This document shows, piece by piece, positions 24,105 through 35,166 of a stretch of DNA of 64,000 bases. The notes under the pieces were generated by a model. The model was not told where the DNA came from, did not search any database, and was given only the letters and a program-made list of their open reading frames with translations. This DNA is from Vanessa cardui (Eukaryota; Arthropoda; Insecta; Lepidoptera; Nymphalidae), in contig NC_061146.1 of NCBI RefSeq assembly GCF_905220365.1, positions 5,459,538 through 5,523,537 on the forward strand, written 5' to 3'. Positions within the stretch are counted from its first letter, which is position 1; each line of letters opens with the position of its first letter. A program made the position numbers and the translations under genes.

Positions 24105-24814
24105 TCTGTAGGTATGTTTGTAGTAACACTACCTAATTACAAGTTTGTATCTATGACAAGTTCATGCCAATAGGTCGGAAGGTCAATTCTAGAAAAATAG
24201 ATCAGCTTTTTGTACTGACTTTTTTTTTTAAATGTCTACTTGCACCGCAAACTATTTGACAAGTAACGCATCACGCTTATTGACTCCATCGGTAAGCTGG
24301 TTTGTATGACAAATAGTTAAGATGTATTAAGCTACGTGCTGTCATAATTAACACAACACAATATGTCAAATCGGCGTTTAATTGATGTTTTTAAACACCG
24401 ATAAGTTTAATCTTATTGCGTACGTCACAGCTGCCGGACACCTGCCGATCGCATACGGATTTCCCGACCGATGACCTCTACATCATATTTGATATATATT
24501 CTGACATAAAATATAATTAACTGGCAATACTGCGCAATTTAGAGTTATGTATTTTTTTTTATAAATTTTATGTGCGTGCAAAATATTCAGCCAGTGCTAT
24601 AACTGGTTTTAAAAACGAATGTTTAGTTAATTAATATGTATTAAAATTATACAATATTTTTTTTTTATTAAGTACAGGAAAATAAGACAAGTGATAGTTA
24701 CAGTTAAGTGTATTGCCACATCAACAATTATTCTGCCATGAAGTATTAAATATATCGTCACATGTTTATGTTTACAAACTTATTCTATCTGTGTATACCT
24801 AATTATGTCATATA
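24105..24814. other. Intergenic, nothing recognised
   Basis: AT-rich, without recognised coding or repeat ends. Confidence 0.4.
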
Positions 24815-24840
24815 CAATGATATTCTAATGAACAGATATG
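24815..24840 (+). repeat. Solo MITE terminal repeat
   Basis: 26 bases starting CAATGATATTC match the terminal repeat of the MITE family at 11890-12198 and directly abut the 85 bp inverted arm at 24841. No matching right end was found, so either a MITE was interrupted or the larger element shares this terminus. Confidence 0.55.
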
Positions 24841-24955
24841 TTTTTTTATATTATTCAAAATCAGAAACCTCTTAGAGCGGGGACGGAACTATTTATATTG
24901 TTTAAACAATATCAACGATATTTATGCACAAAAAAAAAAATTCTACTATACAATA

Positions 24956-25060
24956 TCCATTAAAAAAAGTAAAAGTAAAGTAAAGTAACAGCCGGTAAAT
25001 TTCCCACTGCTGGGCTAAAGGCCTCCTCTCCCTTTGAGGAGAAGGTTTGGAACATATTCC
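24956..25060 (-). mobile_element. 5'-truncated tRNA-SINE with 9 bp TSD
   Basis: Minus-strand 3' fragment of the SINE at 12770-13075 ('tggaatatgttcc...gggaaatttaccggctgtta'), with the A-rich/'gtaaa' tail at the left. TCCATTAAA lies on both sides (about 24956-24964 and 25070-25078), so it inserted into the larger inverted-arm element. Confidence 0.65.
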
Positions 25061-25246
25061 AAACCTTCCATTAAATCATAAAATTAAATCCATTAAAAAC
25101 TTGTAAATATATTAATGAATGTTATAAACAATTATCTATAAGTTTGTTCTGTGTAGTAATAATGACATGGAATTAATTTGTGAACCAAAATATAATTTTT
25201 TTATTGACCATAGAAAATTCATTATGTTAAATACAAAAAAGTACAT

Positions 25247-25572
25247 TTAATTTTCATTATCATTTTGCATTTCGGAGACTTCTTCATCTTCTTCAAGTTG
25301 TGGGCGGTTACTGCAGTCATTTCCACTGCAAACTATGCAGGCTGAACCGCATCCTGTTTTGCAAGAGCAAAATATTAATTTTAAAACGTTGTCAGGTGCT
25401 GCTGGTTGTGTCATTTTGATTGGTTTTAAATAATTCTCTCTTCGCCAACCCCATTCTTCAAGTGGTATCGATGAATTATTTTTCCATTGCTGAACTTGTA
25501 AGTAGACTCTTTTAATATGTTGTTTTGCTGCATCTTCTGTCGGAGGTAAGGAATTAAGTTGTACGCTTTTAT

Positions 25573-25578
<6 letters not shown>
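25247..25578 (-). pseudogene. Cys-rich transposon-associated protein, C-terminal relic
   Basis: Minus-strand frame with no stop from the (TA)n tract to TAA at 25247-25249, about 110 codons. It reads SLPPTEDAAKQHIKRVYLQV, QQW, then LEEWGWRRENYLKPI, then APDNVLKLIFCSCKTGCGSA followed by C-I-V-C...C and a terminal acidic tail. The 'PPT--A--QH--RVY-QV--W', 'EEWGW' and 'C-CK-GC...C' pattern is one I remember from multicopy hypothetical proteins of arthropod mobile elements. The N-terminal part is missing, replaced by the TA tract, and the usual longer Cys cluster is compressed. The function of the family is unknown to me. Confidence 0.55.

Positions 25579-25609
<31 letters not shown>
25574..25609. 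repeat. (TA)n microsatellite
   Basis: A pure TA run cuts off the upstream part of the Cys-rich relic. Confidence 0.9.
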
Positions 25610-25611
<2 letters not shown>

Positions 25612-25999
25612 AGGACTACCTAAACGACAAAAAGGTCAATTTCTATTGTACGAATAGTACCTATACCTCACAAAACTTTCTAATGCAACGTTCAATATTA
25701 TATATATGTTGTTACGGATGCGCTGCTTCTTTAGCTAAATAATTCTATTTAAAAAATTAGTGAAGAAAATCGCCTTGACAAGAAAAATTTTTTTTTTTTT
25801 TATTTTAATATTAAATTGTTGTTAAAAACTTCTTTGTAACAACTATTTGTTACAATGAGATTATTATATGGAGATTTTTTTACAAAAAAATAGAGACCAA
25901 ACTTAATTTTTTATATAAATATCGTTGATATTGTTTAAACAATATAAATAGTTCCGTCCCCGCTCTAAGAGGTTTCTGATTTTAAATAATATAAAAAAA

Positions 26000-27140
26000 C
26001 TAATTTTAAAAAAAAAAAAATCACAATCGGAGCTGTTCTTGAGGACTTTCGAAGCAAAGGCTTCATTGACGCCACATTTAAAGCAAAGAAGTAATATTAA
26101 TCGATCAATAGTAAGTACTATTTTTTTTCTTATCTGTTAAATTAGATACTTATCCGGACATACAGCTGTATTTAAGAAACAAATGTAATAAGTATCTTGA
26201 GTGTCAGCGGAATTTGAAATGACATTACCTATGTGATATTTAATGAAACTCATATTTATTTATTTTTAATCTTATTTTATTTTGGGACCTATGTCCAACA
26301 CGGGTACGTCAGTCCCATTGTAGTCTTTTCCTTTAAAATCAAATCAAAATTTAATATTAATTCCTATTAAGTAGAACTCCTGGAGCATTCTAGCCGATTC
26401 TGATAACTTTTTGTTGGAATATGGCCGGACCTAAGGCGAAAACTCTTATTTAGAAAAGAATATTATCCAATTAGAAATTTAAGTTTTCACTAATGCCGTT
26501 TTCTTAAATCCAAAACGTAATATAATACACCTAAATATTATGCAAATATTCGTTTATATTCATTATTATAATATTCATTTATAATTCGATTTCCTGGTAA
26601 TATATATTTAAAAATACATGCTCTTTTTCAAATGACCCCATTAAGTATTAAAATCGATAAATATTTTTATAAAAACTTAGCACATTAAATAGTTAATCCA
26701 ATTAAAAATAATCTTTATGATAAAATAGACTAATGATTACGAAATGTACATAATTAAACATCGCGCACGCGTCCACCATTTTGTTTAACATAGCCAATAA
26801 TATTCTGAACAAACATAAATCGTTCAAACCGTTCATTCATACATTCATTAGCCGTGATTGGTATTAAAATAATCATAAAAGCAGCTGGTTATCAGCTGTC
26901 GTATTGATACCGTAATCTGACCCATAGACCTGCATAAATGCCCTTGAATGATCAAAATTTCTCGAGAACGAAAGTGAAAATGAAAGTGAATGAAGAAAAC
27001 ATACTTTTTTTGTTAAATTATGACATTTTATTACATACTTATTTATTATATAGGGGTGTATGTGTGCTTAAAAAATCCAATCTTAACACATACAACGGTA
27101 AATTAACGGATATTCATATTCGAATAATCATATAACCTAT
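26000..27140. other. Intergenic, nothing recognised
   Basis: AT-rich, no protein-like frame. Confidence 0.4.
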
Positions 27141-27141
27141 T

Positions 27142-27206
27142 CAATTCTTGGTTTAATGGCTTTTAGCTGTGCCGACAGGGCACAGATTATTTCGCCAATG
27201 TCACGT
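27142..27206 (+). repeat. Short dispersed repeat ('ggcttttagctgtgccgaca')
   Basis: 'aattcttggtttaatggctt' then 'ttagctgtgccgacagggca', ending 'tttcgccaatgtcacgt'. It occurs inverted at 28936-28990, again at 52768-52816 in plus orientation, and in part near 14940. It resembles the 3' end of a lepidopteran LINE or SINE. Confidence 0.65.
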
Positions 27207-27209
27207 AGG

Positions 27210-28935
27210 ATGGAAATGACACGAAAGAGATTGATCGGAACAGTTGAGGAAACAAATCATATAACCTAATACGTTTTAATTGACGTGATGTCAAATATTG
27301 ATAATGACAGAAGGTACGCCATATTGAAAAATCTATCAGAATTTTTAACTGCTTTTTTATTCTATATTCAAATAATTTCAAACAAAACTGACAAAGCAAT
27401 AAACGTTTTGGTAATGTCATAAATATAACTTACTGTTATCATTTATAATTGATATAAAACTAAGTATATCACAAAAAAGCAGTTACACTATAATCATATG
27501 CGAACAATTTATGAATTGAAATTGATTAAATATTTTTAAATAAATAGAAATACATGGAGAACAGATAGATTCTTGGTATGACTATAGCTCAACGGCTTAA
27601 AGCTTATTTAAAAAAAAAATTACATGACAAGTAACACGTTTAAATTAAAAAAAAAAACTAAATTCGAAATAAAAAAAAAACTATTTAACATTCATTATAA
27701 CTATAGTTAAATAGAATTCTTAATGAATTAATTAATAAAATATGCTAAAAAGAAAGCAACAGGTAGCAGGTTAGCTCGTGTCGTATGCATGTGTGCGTGA
27801 GACAGATGCTGCGGACATCTGTCGCGGCGCGTGCGCATTACAACGATCGAATAACCTTGATACTAGACAAAAAATACTCTGAGTTATATTAAATAACTTA
27901 AAAACCTTGTGCTATAATTTATTAAAGAGACTTAGTTAGTAATGTATAGTGATTTTATTAAATTCTCTATTTTCCATTATCACATCCAACACACACACAG
28001 AAAACAGTTATCATATCAGAGTTAGGTGCATCTAGAGCTATTCACTAAGAATTCACTCAGAGCCTCCTAACATGCTCTATCAGTAAAATAAAGACGAATT
28101 GTCTAACAATAATCATTATCAAATTTAATTAAAAAGTGTGTTAGTGTGAGAGAACTTAGTCATTCATCTTCTGTAATATTATTTATTATGTTTGAAATAA
28201 TCATTTAAATACCTATGATGTGTTTTATAGTATATTCAATTATATTACTGCTTCATTGAAAGTAATATTATCATAATAATCTACAAATGAAAAAAAAATT
28301 GGTACAAGATTTGAAATTAACATGGTTATTTTTATTATTACAGATACTAACTACGGAATATTTACCATGTTTTTTATATTTTTATCCGTTGGAGCTCGAT
28401 ATTTCGATATTATCTACGAAATTCTTGTTCACGAGACTGTCTCGTGAATATCCCGTATAATAACTGTAAAAATTGGTGCACTTTGAATATGTATCTATGA
28501 ATAAATATTTAGTTTATTAACATAACGATACGCTTTATTATTTAACTTCTGATGCGAAAAGACAAGATGAGAGCGCTCTTAAAGCCACATACAACTTCCC
28601 AATAGTGATTAATTGTATAGCTAATTGAGTCTTCAATTACCTGATACTTATACTTCCATAATCAACAATACTTTCAAAAACAATGCAGTTAAAATAATTA
28701 AAAGAAAGAAACAAATAAAGTATCAAGTTTTATGCATCGCAGTACACAAGTGGTCAGCTGTTTAGCGCGAGCATCTCGCGTCTGCTTGTCTCAACGTGTG
28801 TGGACTCGGAGGCAGCCAGTGGATCATGTTACAAGCGGCATTGAAATAATTATAAATTACGTACTAATGGTGAACGAAAATCAAGTGACGTCACTGGATA
28901 AGCGACAAAGCGTTAGAGAAGATATCTGACATCGC
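27210..28935. other. Intergenic, nothing recognised
   Basis: Includes a GC-balanced patch at 27775-27850 with no coding frame or recognised repeat. Otherwise AT-rich. Confidence 0.4.
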
Positions 28936-28990
28936 ACGTGACATTGGCGAAATAATCTGTGCCCTCCTGGCACAAATAAAAGCCATGTAT
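28936..28990 (-). repeat. Short dispersed repeat, inverted copy
   Basis: Reverse complement of the 27142-27206 repeat ('gtgacattggcgaaataatc', 'tgtgccctcctggcacaa'). Confidence 0.65.
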
Positions 28991-30040
28991 AAAAAAAATA
29001 TATCTGACAGGCGGGCGGCGGCCATTTTTTTTTTGACAGATGATAAAAGATCGATTTGAGTTGCATATTTAAAGTATTGTTTAATGTTTTTGTTATTTTT
29101 ATTAAATATAATTGTAACTGTGTTTGTTGTGTGTTTGTGAATAGTAGATTATACTAATAATTGATCGTAAGAAAAATATTTTTAGTTAATAGACTCTTTA
29201 AAATTTCACAAGATATGTAGTCTTTATAGCTCGACAATATATGGTTTGCTGTTACAATGAAATCTTACTCCCTGGAATATAGCCTTCACCCTCAAGCCTT
29301 ATATTAGTAATTATTTAATAACATGTTAAAACAAAACAGCTTTAAACACATACCAAGTTGAATGAAAATAGCCTTATTGTATATGTGCAGAGAGTTCGTT
29401 TTTAATTACGTTATTTCTTTTTAATATTAATTCTGTATTATATTATTATTGTGATGACGTCAGGAGCATGGAGATGATATGCTGCATCCAATGCATCTGT
29501 CTTTCTGTCTATCTCGCTCATTCACTACCGAACTACTGAACCGAATTTGATAAAATTTGGTATGAATCAAATTTGAACTCATCACTTGACAACCAACCCC
29601 TAAGAGGCGATCGAAGCCGAGGGCTACTACTAGTATTCAATACACTATAAAGGTTTGTCAAAGAAATAATCGCTAAGAGCTCAAACTTGGACCACAAACG
29701 ACTGTGACTCACGCAGACATTGACCGTGCGATCTTGAGCCGTAATTATAACATGTGCGAATAAGACTCTAGTATCAAACACATTCATCATTGCGTAACGA
29801 ATGACGTCATCGTGATCAGCGTATTATCATTATCGTCTTATCGCGTCTGTTGAGATATTACACTCTCATTACTAAATCACGACTTGAAACGTTTTTATTT
29901 TCATTTTACCTATTTTCATGTAACGTCTATTCCGATGGAAGTGGGAAAAAAGTTAAACAAACGTAAGATTTACGTATTTCATGGGATTTTCTAATAACCC
30001 AGCTAGATTGTGCGCTACTTACAAGTGGTTAATATATATT
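28991..30040. other. Intergenic with repeat tail
   Basis: A G+C-rich knot 'ggcgggcggcggccattttt' lies near 29010-29030 but no gene follows on either strand. 29505-29650 carries a tail related to 15880-16085 ('gaaccgaatttgataaaatt'). Confidence 0.4.
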
Positions 30041-30042
30041 AA

Positions 30043-30110
30043 CTAGCTGCGCCCGCAACCTTGTACGCCTTTGAATATAACATAAAAACAGTAATCCTAT
30101 AACAGTTTCG
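30043..30110 (+). repeat. Head fragment of the dispersed GCCCGC repeat
   Basis: 'ctagctgcgcccgcaacctt' followed by 'gtacgcctttgaatataaca', the head of the 375 bp family. A similar head is at 30681-30715 ('accagctgttaccctcggct'). Confidence 0.5.
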
Positions 30111-30872
30111 TCGACGTTCAAAACGTCATTTAACAAATCCATAAAGAAAATCATGGATTTGACAAGCTCTCGACCAATGGTATCGCTTCATTTCGCTGTC
30201 AAATGTTGTCTATTTACCTTTTCTCCTGTTATGGTTGGAGGAGTATAAGCCTGTACATTCTGAAATTCAGATCTATGTAGACAGATTTATTTATGACATC
30301 GCCAAACAGCAATTGAATCGTTGTGATCCAGTTTGAAGGGTAGTGAGCCAACAGGCAAAAGATAAATACCATTTGCGTTATAAGGGATGAGTTATTTTTT
30401 ACAGAATCAATACTTAAGTGGTTAACACTTGAATCCTATATGCTCATTCACCTACTATGAAAAAGAAAAAAATAGACTTTTTTCTCTAACGGTACCAATA
30501 TGTAGATATAATATGTGGTGATCGCTTACCTAAAAAAGGAAACCTCTTTCCATCACTCTGTTCTAACTTGGATTGTTGGACTAGTTTTTCATCTACGATA
30601 AATATAAGATTTTCCGCTGTTTTCAATTAAAAATATATATAATATATAATCTGTTTTCATTTAAAAATATATATAATTACCAGCTGTTACCCTCGGCTTT
30701 GCTCCCGTGAAAAATGCTTATAATTAACTTAATAGACTAATTTAAAATATTACGTTAGTTTAAGACCTCTTTGTAAGGAACAGGACCACGGAGGTCGTCA
30801 CTTTAAAAGAAATATTAAACATTTTCTCATCTATCCATCCATCATCAAGTGATAACTGTAGCCCCTATGACA

Positions 30873-30990
30873 TTCCGATATGTATCAAACTGGAAGCGAG
30901 TAGCCGAAGAAAGACCACAGTGGCGTGCATTTGGCGTACAGAATCCTATGTCTGTGGGCAAACACAGGCTGATAATGATGATATATATAA
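30873..30990 (+). pseudogene. RTE-type LINE C-terminal remnant
   Basis: The frame reads SNWKRVAEERPQWRAFG, followed by a short tail and 'ggctgataatgatgat'. 'W-RVA-(E/D)R--WR--G' is, from memory, the signature at the C-terminus of insect RTE-like reverse transcriptases. Nothing upstream encodes the polymerase, so this is a 5'-truncated relic. Confidence 0.5.
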
Positions 30991-32198
30991 TATTATGTAA
31001 CGAATATTATTCGCTACAAAACATAATGCAAACTATTTTATCTAACAATTACGTACATATGTAATGATTTATTACGTAAAACAATGATGAGTAGAATTAT
31101 TGCGTGTTTTATCTGATTTTATTTATTGTGAAATTTCATTTGAGTATGATTATTAATTGATTTTAAGTCAGAAGCGAACTATTTTTTATACAGACTTTAA
31201 TTATTACGAATATAGGTGTGTAAAAATATTTAATATTTTTACACATAGCGATGCAACGGATGCAATGCTGACACTAAATATACTACAGAATTTGTTTATT
31301 TACGATATACGACAGCGGTAAGCGACTTTGTTTTATACTATGTTATGACTAAATAAGAATTAATATATCTTACCGATATGTCTGAGAGTTGAGCTCAATT
31401 TGTATAAAAAAAAAAACAAATCATGTACGGAACCACCAGATTCGTAGATTCGTCTTTTGTTTCAAAAATCCATTTCAGATTTTTCGAAGTGTAATTAACT
31501 ATTGTTTCAACTGACGAGTCGGGTTCTGTTGTAACCTGTTCCACGCCTTAACCTGTTCTATAAAACACGGCAAAAAATAGAAAATCGACGGAACGAATAA
31601 AAAAAACAGCCCGCGACAGATGCTGACAATGGCGTACAATCGTTGATAAAATGTTTATTCGATAATTTTAAGACGTAATTAGTTTGTTTTTCTATTCGTT
31701 TTTCGCGCACGTGCATTATATCAGGTAATTTTATTAATTAGTTTTTCTCATTGAGGATTGGATATTTTCAATAGTTAGATATTTAGATCTTCATGTGTGC
31801 GTTGACAGGTTTATTAAAATGACATCACTCCAACATCATAAAATGTTTTTAAAATGTATGAAGCTTTTTATGTAAAATAAAATACTGATGGTAAAGTTTT
31901 GACGGCTTGTAACGGCATCATTACACAAAAACAAAAAAGCAGCAACGCGTCAAATTTATGGGATACTCTTATTACCTTATAACATTTTATGAAATCGGTA
32001 AGTAGACACGAAAATGCTCCACCGGATACTAAGTGGTAGCCTATAGATATTGGCGCTGTACGAATAAAATTAACCATCACTTATGTTACCAACCTTATTA
32101 TTAACGATCTTAGTAACTAAGATCGTCAACGATACTAAATACTTCTGTTGGTCGGTAAAATATCCGAGCTTTTGCACCCGTCTGAGTAAGACGGACGG
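30991..32198. other. Intergenic with small repeats
   Basis: Contains a near-perfect 29 bp palindrome at about 31215-31243. A piece of the 'gacagcggtaagcgactttg' repeat lies at 31255-31355. A palindrome 'cgatcttagtaactaagatcg' pairs across 32105-32126. No gene seen. Confidence 0.4.
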
Positions 32199-32206
32199 TC
32201 TAGGAC
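32199..32206 (+). repeat. 8 bp TSD (left) of GTCTTG-repeat element
   Basis: TCTAGGAC, exactly repeated at 34095-34102. Confidence 0.85.
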
Positions 32207-32423
32207 TAGTGTTGCCCAAATTCAGTCTTGGTCTTGCAGTCTTGGTCTTGTTCTTGCGTTTTTGCAAGACCAAGACCAAGAACAAGACCGCGTATTTTTA
32301 GCAAGACCAAGACCAAGACTGACCGTGCAAGACTTGAGCAAGAACAAGACATAGCCTGCAAGACTCTTGCGTCTTGCAGCTAGGACTTAGCGGTTTTTCA
32401 CGGATTAGTTAGGTGTAACAGTT

Positions 32424-32441
32424 CGGTGTAAAGGTACGCTT
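32424..32441 (+). repeat. 18 bp TSD (left) of nested R1-type LINE
   Basis: CGGTGTAAAGGTACGCTT, repeated exactly at 32977-32994. Confidence 0.85.
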
Positions 32442-32976
32442 TTTTTTTTTATTACGCTGGAAAAACGCTTTACGCGCTTCCCCCACGTGATGGAAAGTGG
32501 GGGGGTGTGTGGGACTCCCCGGAGCCTTGAACGCCGAGTGCGCCCAAGCACCCGGTGTGCTTGGGCGCACTAAAAAACCAGCGGTACCCTCTCCGTCTTT
32601 CGGCGGACGCCACGGGATCGCTTACGCATGCTACCGTGACGCCCTAACGGTCGGCCCGCTTATACGGGCCTTCAACAGCTAGGGGGGATTCCCAGGGTAC
32701 TGGGACCCCCCCTGGTCCCTACGGCGCCTATTGAGGCGGAGGGAGAAGATGCGCGTAGCGCCTTTTCCTTCTCCCCGGTCGTCTTCTGCGGAGCGAGTCA
32801 GCGGCGGCATTTTTTTCCCGCTCCCGCTCCGCTGCTTCCTTCTGCGACATGACACTTTCGCAGAAGGAGCGCATCTCTGACCAGCACACCTCGCTACCGA
32901 GCATGGTGTTGATAACGCTCGGTAGCGAGAGGTCTCCGCCCATAGTCGCCGCAAGAATGTGCCTCTGGGGCCCCCA
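32442..32976 (-). mobile_element. 5'-truncated R1-type non-LTR retrotransposon
   Basis: About 535 bp of GC-rich sequence lies between 18 bp direct repeats. Poly(T) at the left end corresponds to the poly(A) tail of a minus-strand insertion. The minus strand carries an ORF2 C-terminus (32728-32976) followed by a 3' UTR with a strong hairpin ('gcgcccaagcac' / 'gtgcttgggcgc'). Its composition contrasts sharply with the surroundings. Confidence 0.8.
32728..32976 (-). pseudogene. R1-type ORF2 C-terminal fragment
   Basis: The minus-strand frame reads GPQRHILAATMGGDLSLPSV, INTMLGSEVCW, then FCESVMSQKEAAERERE and an Arg-rich tail RRRRPGRRKRR before the stop. 'DLSLP--I--ML', 'FCE-VM-QKEAAERERE' and the Arg-rich end are the usual terminus of lepidopteran R1-clade ORF2 proteins as I remember them. 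The endonuclease and polymerase domains are missing through 5' truncation, so the copy is dead. Confidence 0.7.
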
Positions 32977-32994
32977 CGGTGTAAAGGTACGCTT
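32977..32994 (+). repeat. 18 bp TSD (right) of nested R1-type LINE
   Basis: Identical to 32424-32441. Confidence 0.85.
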
Positions 32995-34094
32995 AGGAAT
33001 TCCATGAGACGCAAAAAACTGTATCAAAGAATATGAAAAACTGGACCTATGCGCATTATGACTAATACCATAAACATACCTACATAGCGAATAAAAAAAA
33101 AATATCCATTAAAATCAATCTGAGTGCATGCATAGTTATGTTTTAATCATCGGCACTTTGATAATGCGGCATCAAAGGTTTTGTATTTACTTCTCAAAGA
33201 AATTTGCCGTTTTTCGGAAGTACATGGTGATGATACACGCGCCGGCGGCTTCTTTTGAAATCATATACAACAATCGTTGCCGCCGCGCTGAAATCACAAC
33301 ATTTGACACTATTTTATAGCCGTCACAGGGCGTAGGTATACTCATTCATAATAATTTCGAATTTTAAGAGTACCTACAGGTGTTCCAAAGAATAAATAAG
33401 TTTCAGAGTGCTTAGAATGAAAATGAATACATTATAATGATCACGCAAGTAGTATTATGATTACGATAAAATGGTAAGGATAGGTAGTAGATGTCATAAT
33501 AATTTATTCTAGTAAGTATATATTATAATATTGATTATATGGTTTTAAACTAATTACTTAGGTACTATTATTGTATATTCAGTCATTATATTTCTTAAGT
33601 TTTTACAAGAAAAAATAGCAAAAAGTGTTCAAATATCACCCGTTTGATAAATATTGTAGCCACATTTAAATATACCTGAAACCTGTAAAACAATTCTATA
33701 ATACTAATAAAATAATATAAAAAATTTTCATGGATAGTTTTTAAGTAACTTACTTCCATGAAAAACGACATATACTTAGGTCAGTTGATTTTTCAAATTT
33801 CTTATCAAATCTTCAGCAATTTATTAATCTGTTTGATCTTTACTATGGCTATGTTAATTCAAACTCACAATGTTCCAATTCTAATACGTTTTTCTAAGAT
33901 TTATAATAAATTTTAATAAATAGTAATAGACTAATAAGTAATTGCAAGACTTGCAAGACTCTTGCTGCAAGACCAAGACCAAGACCAAGACTGGGAGCGT
34001 AAGACCAAGACCAAGCCAAGACCAGGTGTATTGGCGCAAGACCAAGACCAAGACTGGCTAAGTCTCGTCTTGTTCTTGCATTTGGGCAACCCTA

Positions 34095-34102
34095 TCTAGG
34101 AC
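34095..34102 (+). repeat. 8 bp TSD (right) of GTCTTG-repeat element
   Basis: TCTAGGAC, identical to 32199-32206. Confidence 0.85.
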
Positions 34103-34179
34103 CAAGTCTTTATTTATTTATTAATCGCATGAAATTTTACTTTGCTTTTACGAAATGTAGTAGGTATATATGTATAACA

Positions 34180-34482
34180 ACAAACAACACAACAACAGCC
34201 TGTAAATTTCCAACAGCCTCCTCTTTCTTCGAGGAGAAGATTTGGAACATATTCCACCACGCTGCTCCAATGTGCGTTGGTGGAATAGGTACATATGTGG
34301 CAGAATTTCGTTGAAATTAGACACATGCATGTTTTCTCACGATGTTTTCCTTCACTGCATAGCCCGAAATGAATTGTAAACAGAAATTAAACACAAAAAT
34401 ATTCAGTGGTGCTTGCTTGGGTTTGAACCCAAAATCATCAGTAAGATGCAAACGTTCTAACCACGGGGCTATCTCGGATCGA
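34180..34482 (-). mobile_element. tRNA-derived SINE, copy 4 (minus)
   Basis: Minus-strand copy with head ('agatagccccgtggttagaa'), B-box-like 'gggttcaaaccc'-type stretch, 'gtgagaaaacatgcatgtg', 'attccaccaacgcaca' and tail 'ggaaatttacaggctgttg'. Slightly deleted in the 3' third. Confidence 0.75.
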
Positions 34483-35166
34483 TATAAACCATATATCAAT
34501 CTGAAATACTAAAATAATGACTATAATCTTAGCGACTTGTGTGTTCGCCTGTACAGGAAGCTTTGGCACGAGCTATCTTATAAAAACCGTTGACCGTCTC
34601 CCATTGACATCTAACCTGAACAATGACACTGAAAATTACTATTTTTGGGGTATCTGTGTGTCATATTGAAGTACGGAACCGTAATCAGCTTCCTGCCGAA
34701 GTCATTGCCAGTAGGATTACCTACCTGACGTTTAGCGGTGACAAGTGTGTTCGTACATTTTATAGAAACAAAAATAGTAAAACTCAGTGAAATTGATAAA
34801 ACAAACCTTTATTAAAACATTAAGTGTATAAACATACTGTAAGTGTAATAAATACATTGATAAGTTTTAAAAACAGTGAATTTTGTGCAAAGTAAATCAG
34901 CTGTTTGGATCAGCTGATGCGTATATACCTACCCACAAAGAAAACAATTCAACGTATACTTCTTTCGATTAAACGTACAATCTAGTGGTTTGGTGTATTT
35001 GTGATTACTCGTTTATTTACATATTCAAACTTTAGAACCGACTATAGTGAAATATATTATCCCTTATACATAATTATTACAATATTTCATTTCCTTAATA
35101 AACTTTATACAAAAATATTATTTAGTGACACCTGTTGGAAAAGCTACGTACTACATTAAACGCATA

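Larger units (their letters stand above)
24841..25999. mobile_element. ~1.16 kb element with 85 bp inverted arms
   Basis: Arms 24841-24925 and 25915-25999 are reverse complements with one mismatch; landmarks are 'tcagaaacctcttagagcgg' and 'attgtttaaacaatat'. Between them lie a SINE fragment with its own TSD, a (TA)n tract and a minus-strand Cys-rich protein relic at 25247-25578. No transposase domain was seen, so this is probably a deletion derivative of a larger autonomous element. No target duplication could be assigned. Confidence 0.7.
32207..34094. mobile_element. hAT-type non-autonomous element rich in GTCTTG/CAAGAC repeats
   Basis: Termini are TAGTGTTGCCCAAAT at the left and the inverse of TAGGGTTGCCCAAAT at the right, flanked by a perfect 8 bp duplication TCTAGGAC. 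TIR sequence and TSD length both fit the hAT superfamily. About 170 bp inside each end consists of irregular repeats of 'ggtcttg' and 'caagac' in both orientations, which can form hairpins. The original element is interrupted by an R1-type LINE at 32442-32976. No transposase frame was found, so it is non-autonomous. Confidence 0.8.

Noticed and set aside
32679..33014. 111-codon Arg-rich frame on the minus strand
   Set aside because: It is a shadow of the R1 ORF2 C-terminus in another frame and runs across the 18 bp TSD into unrelated sequence.
35125..35166. Upstream start of ORF1
   Set aside because: The extended start is a GTG; the first ATG at 35167 is directly before the zinc finger and is the better start.
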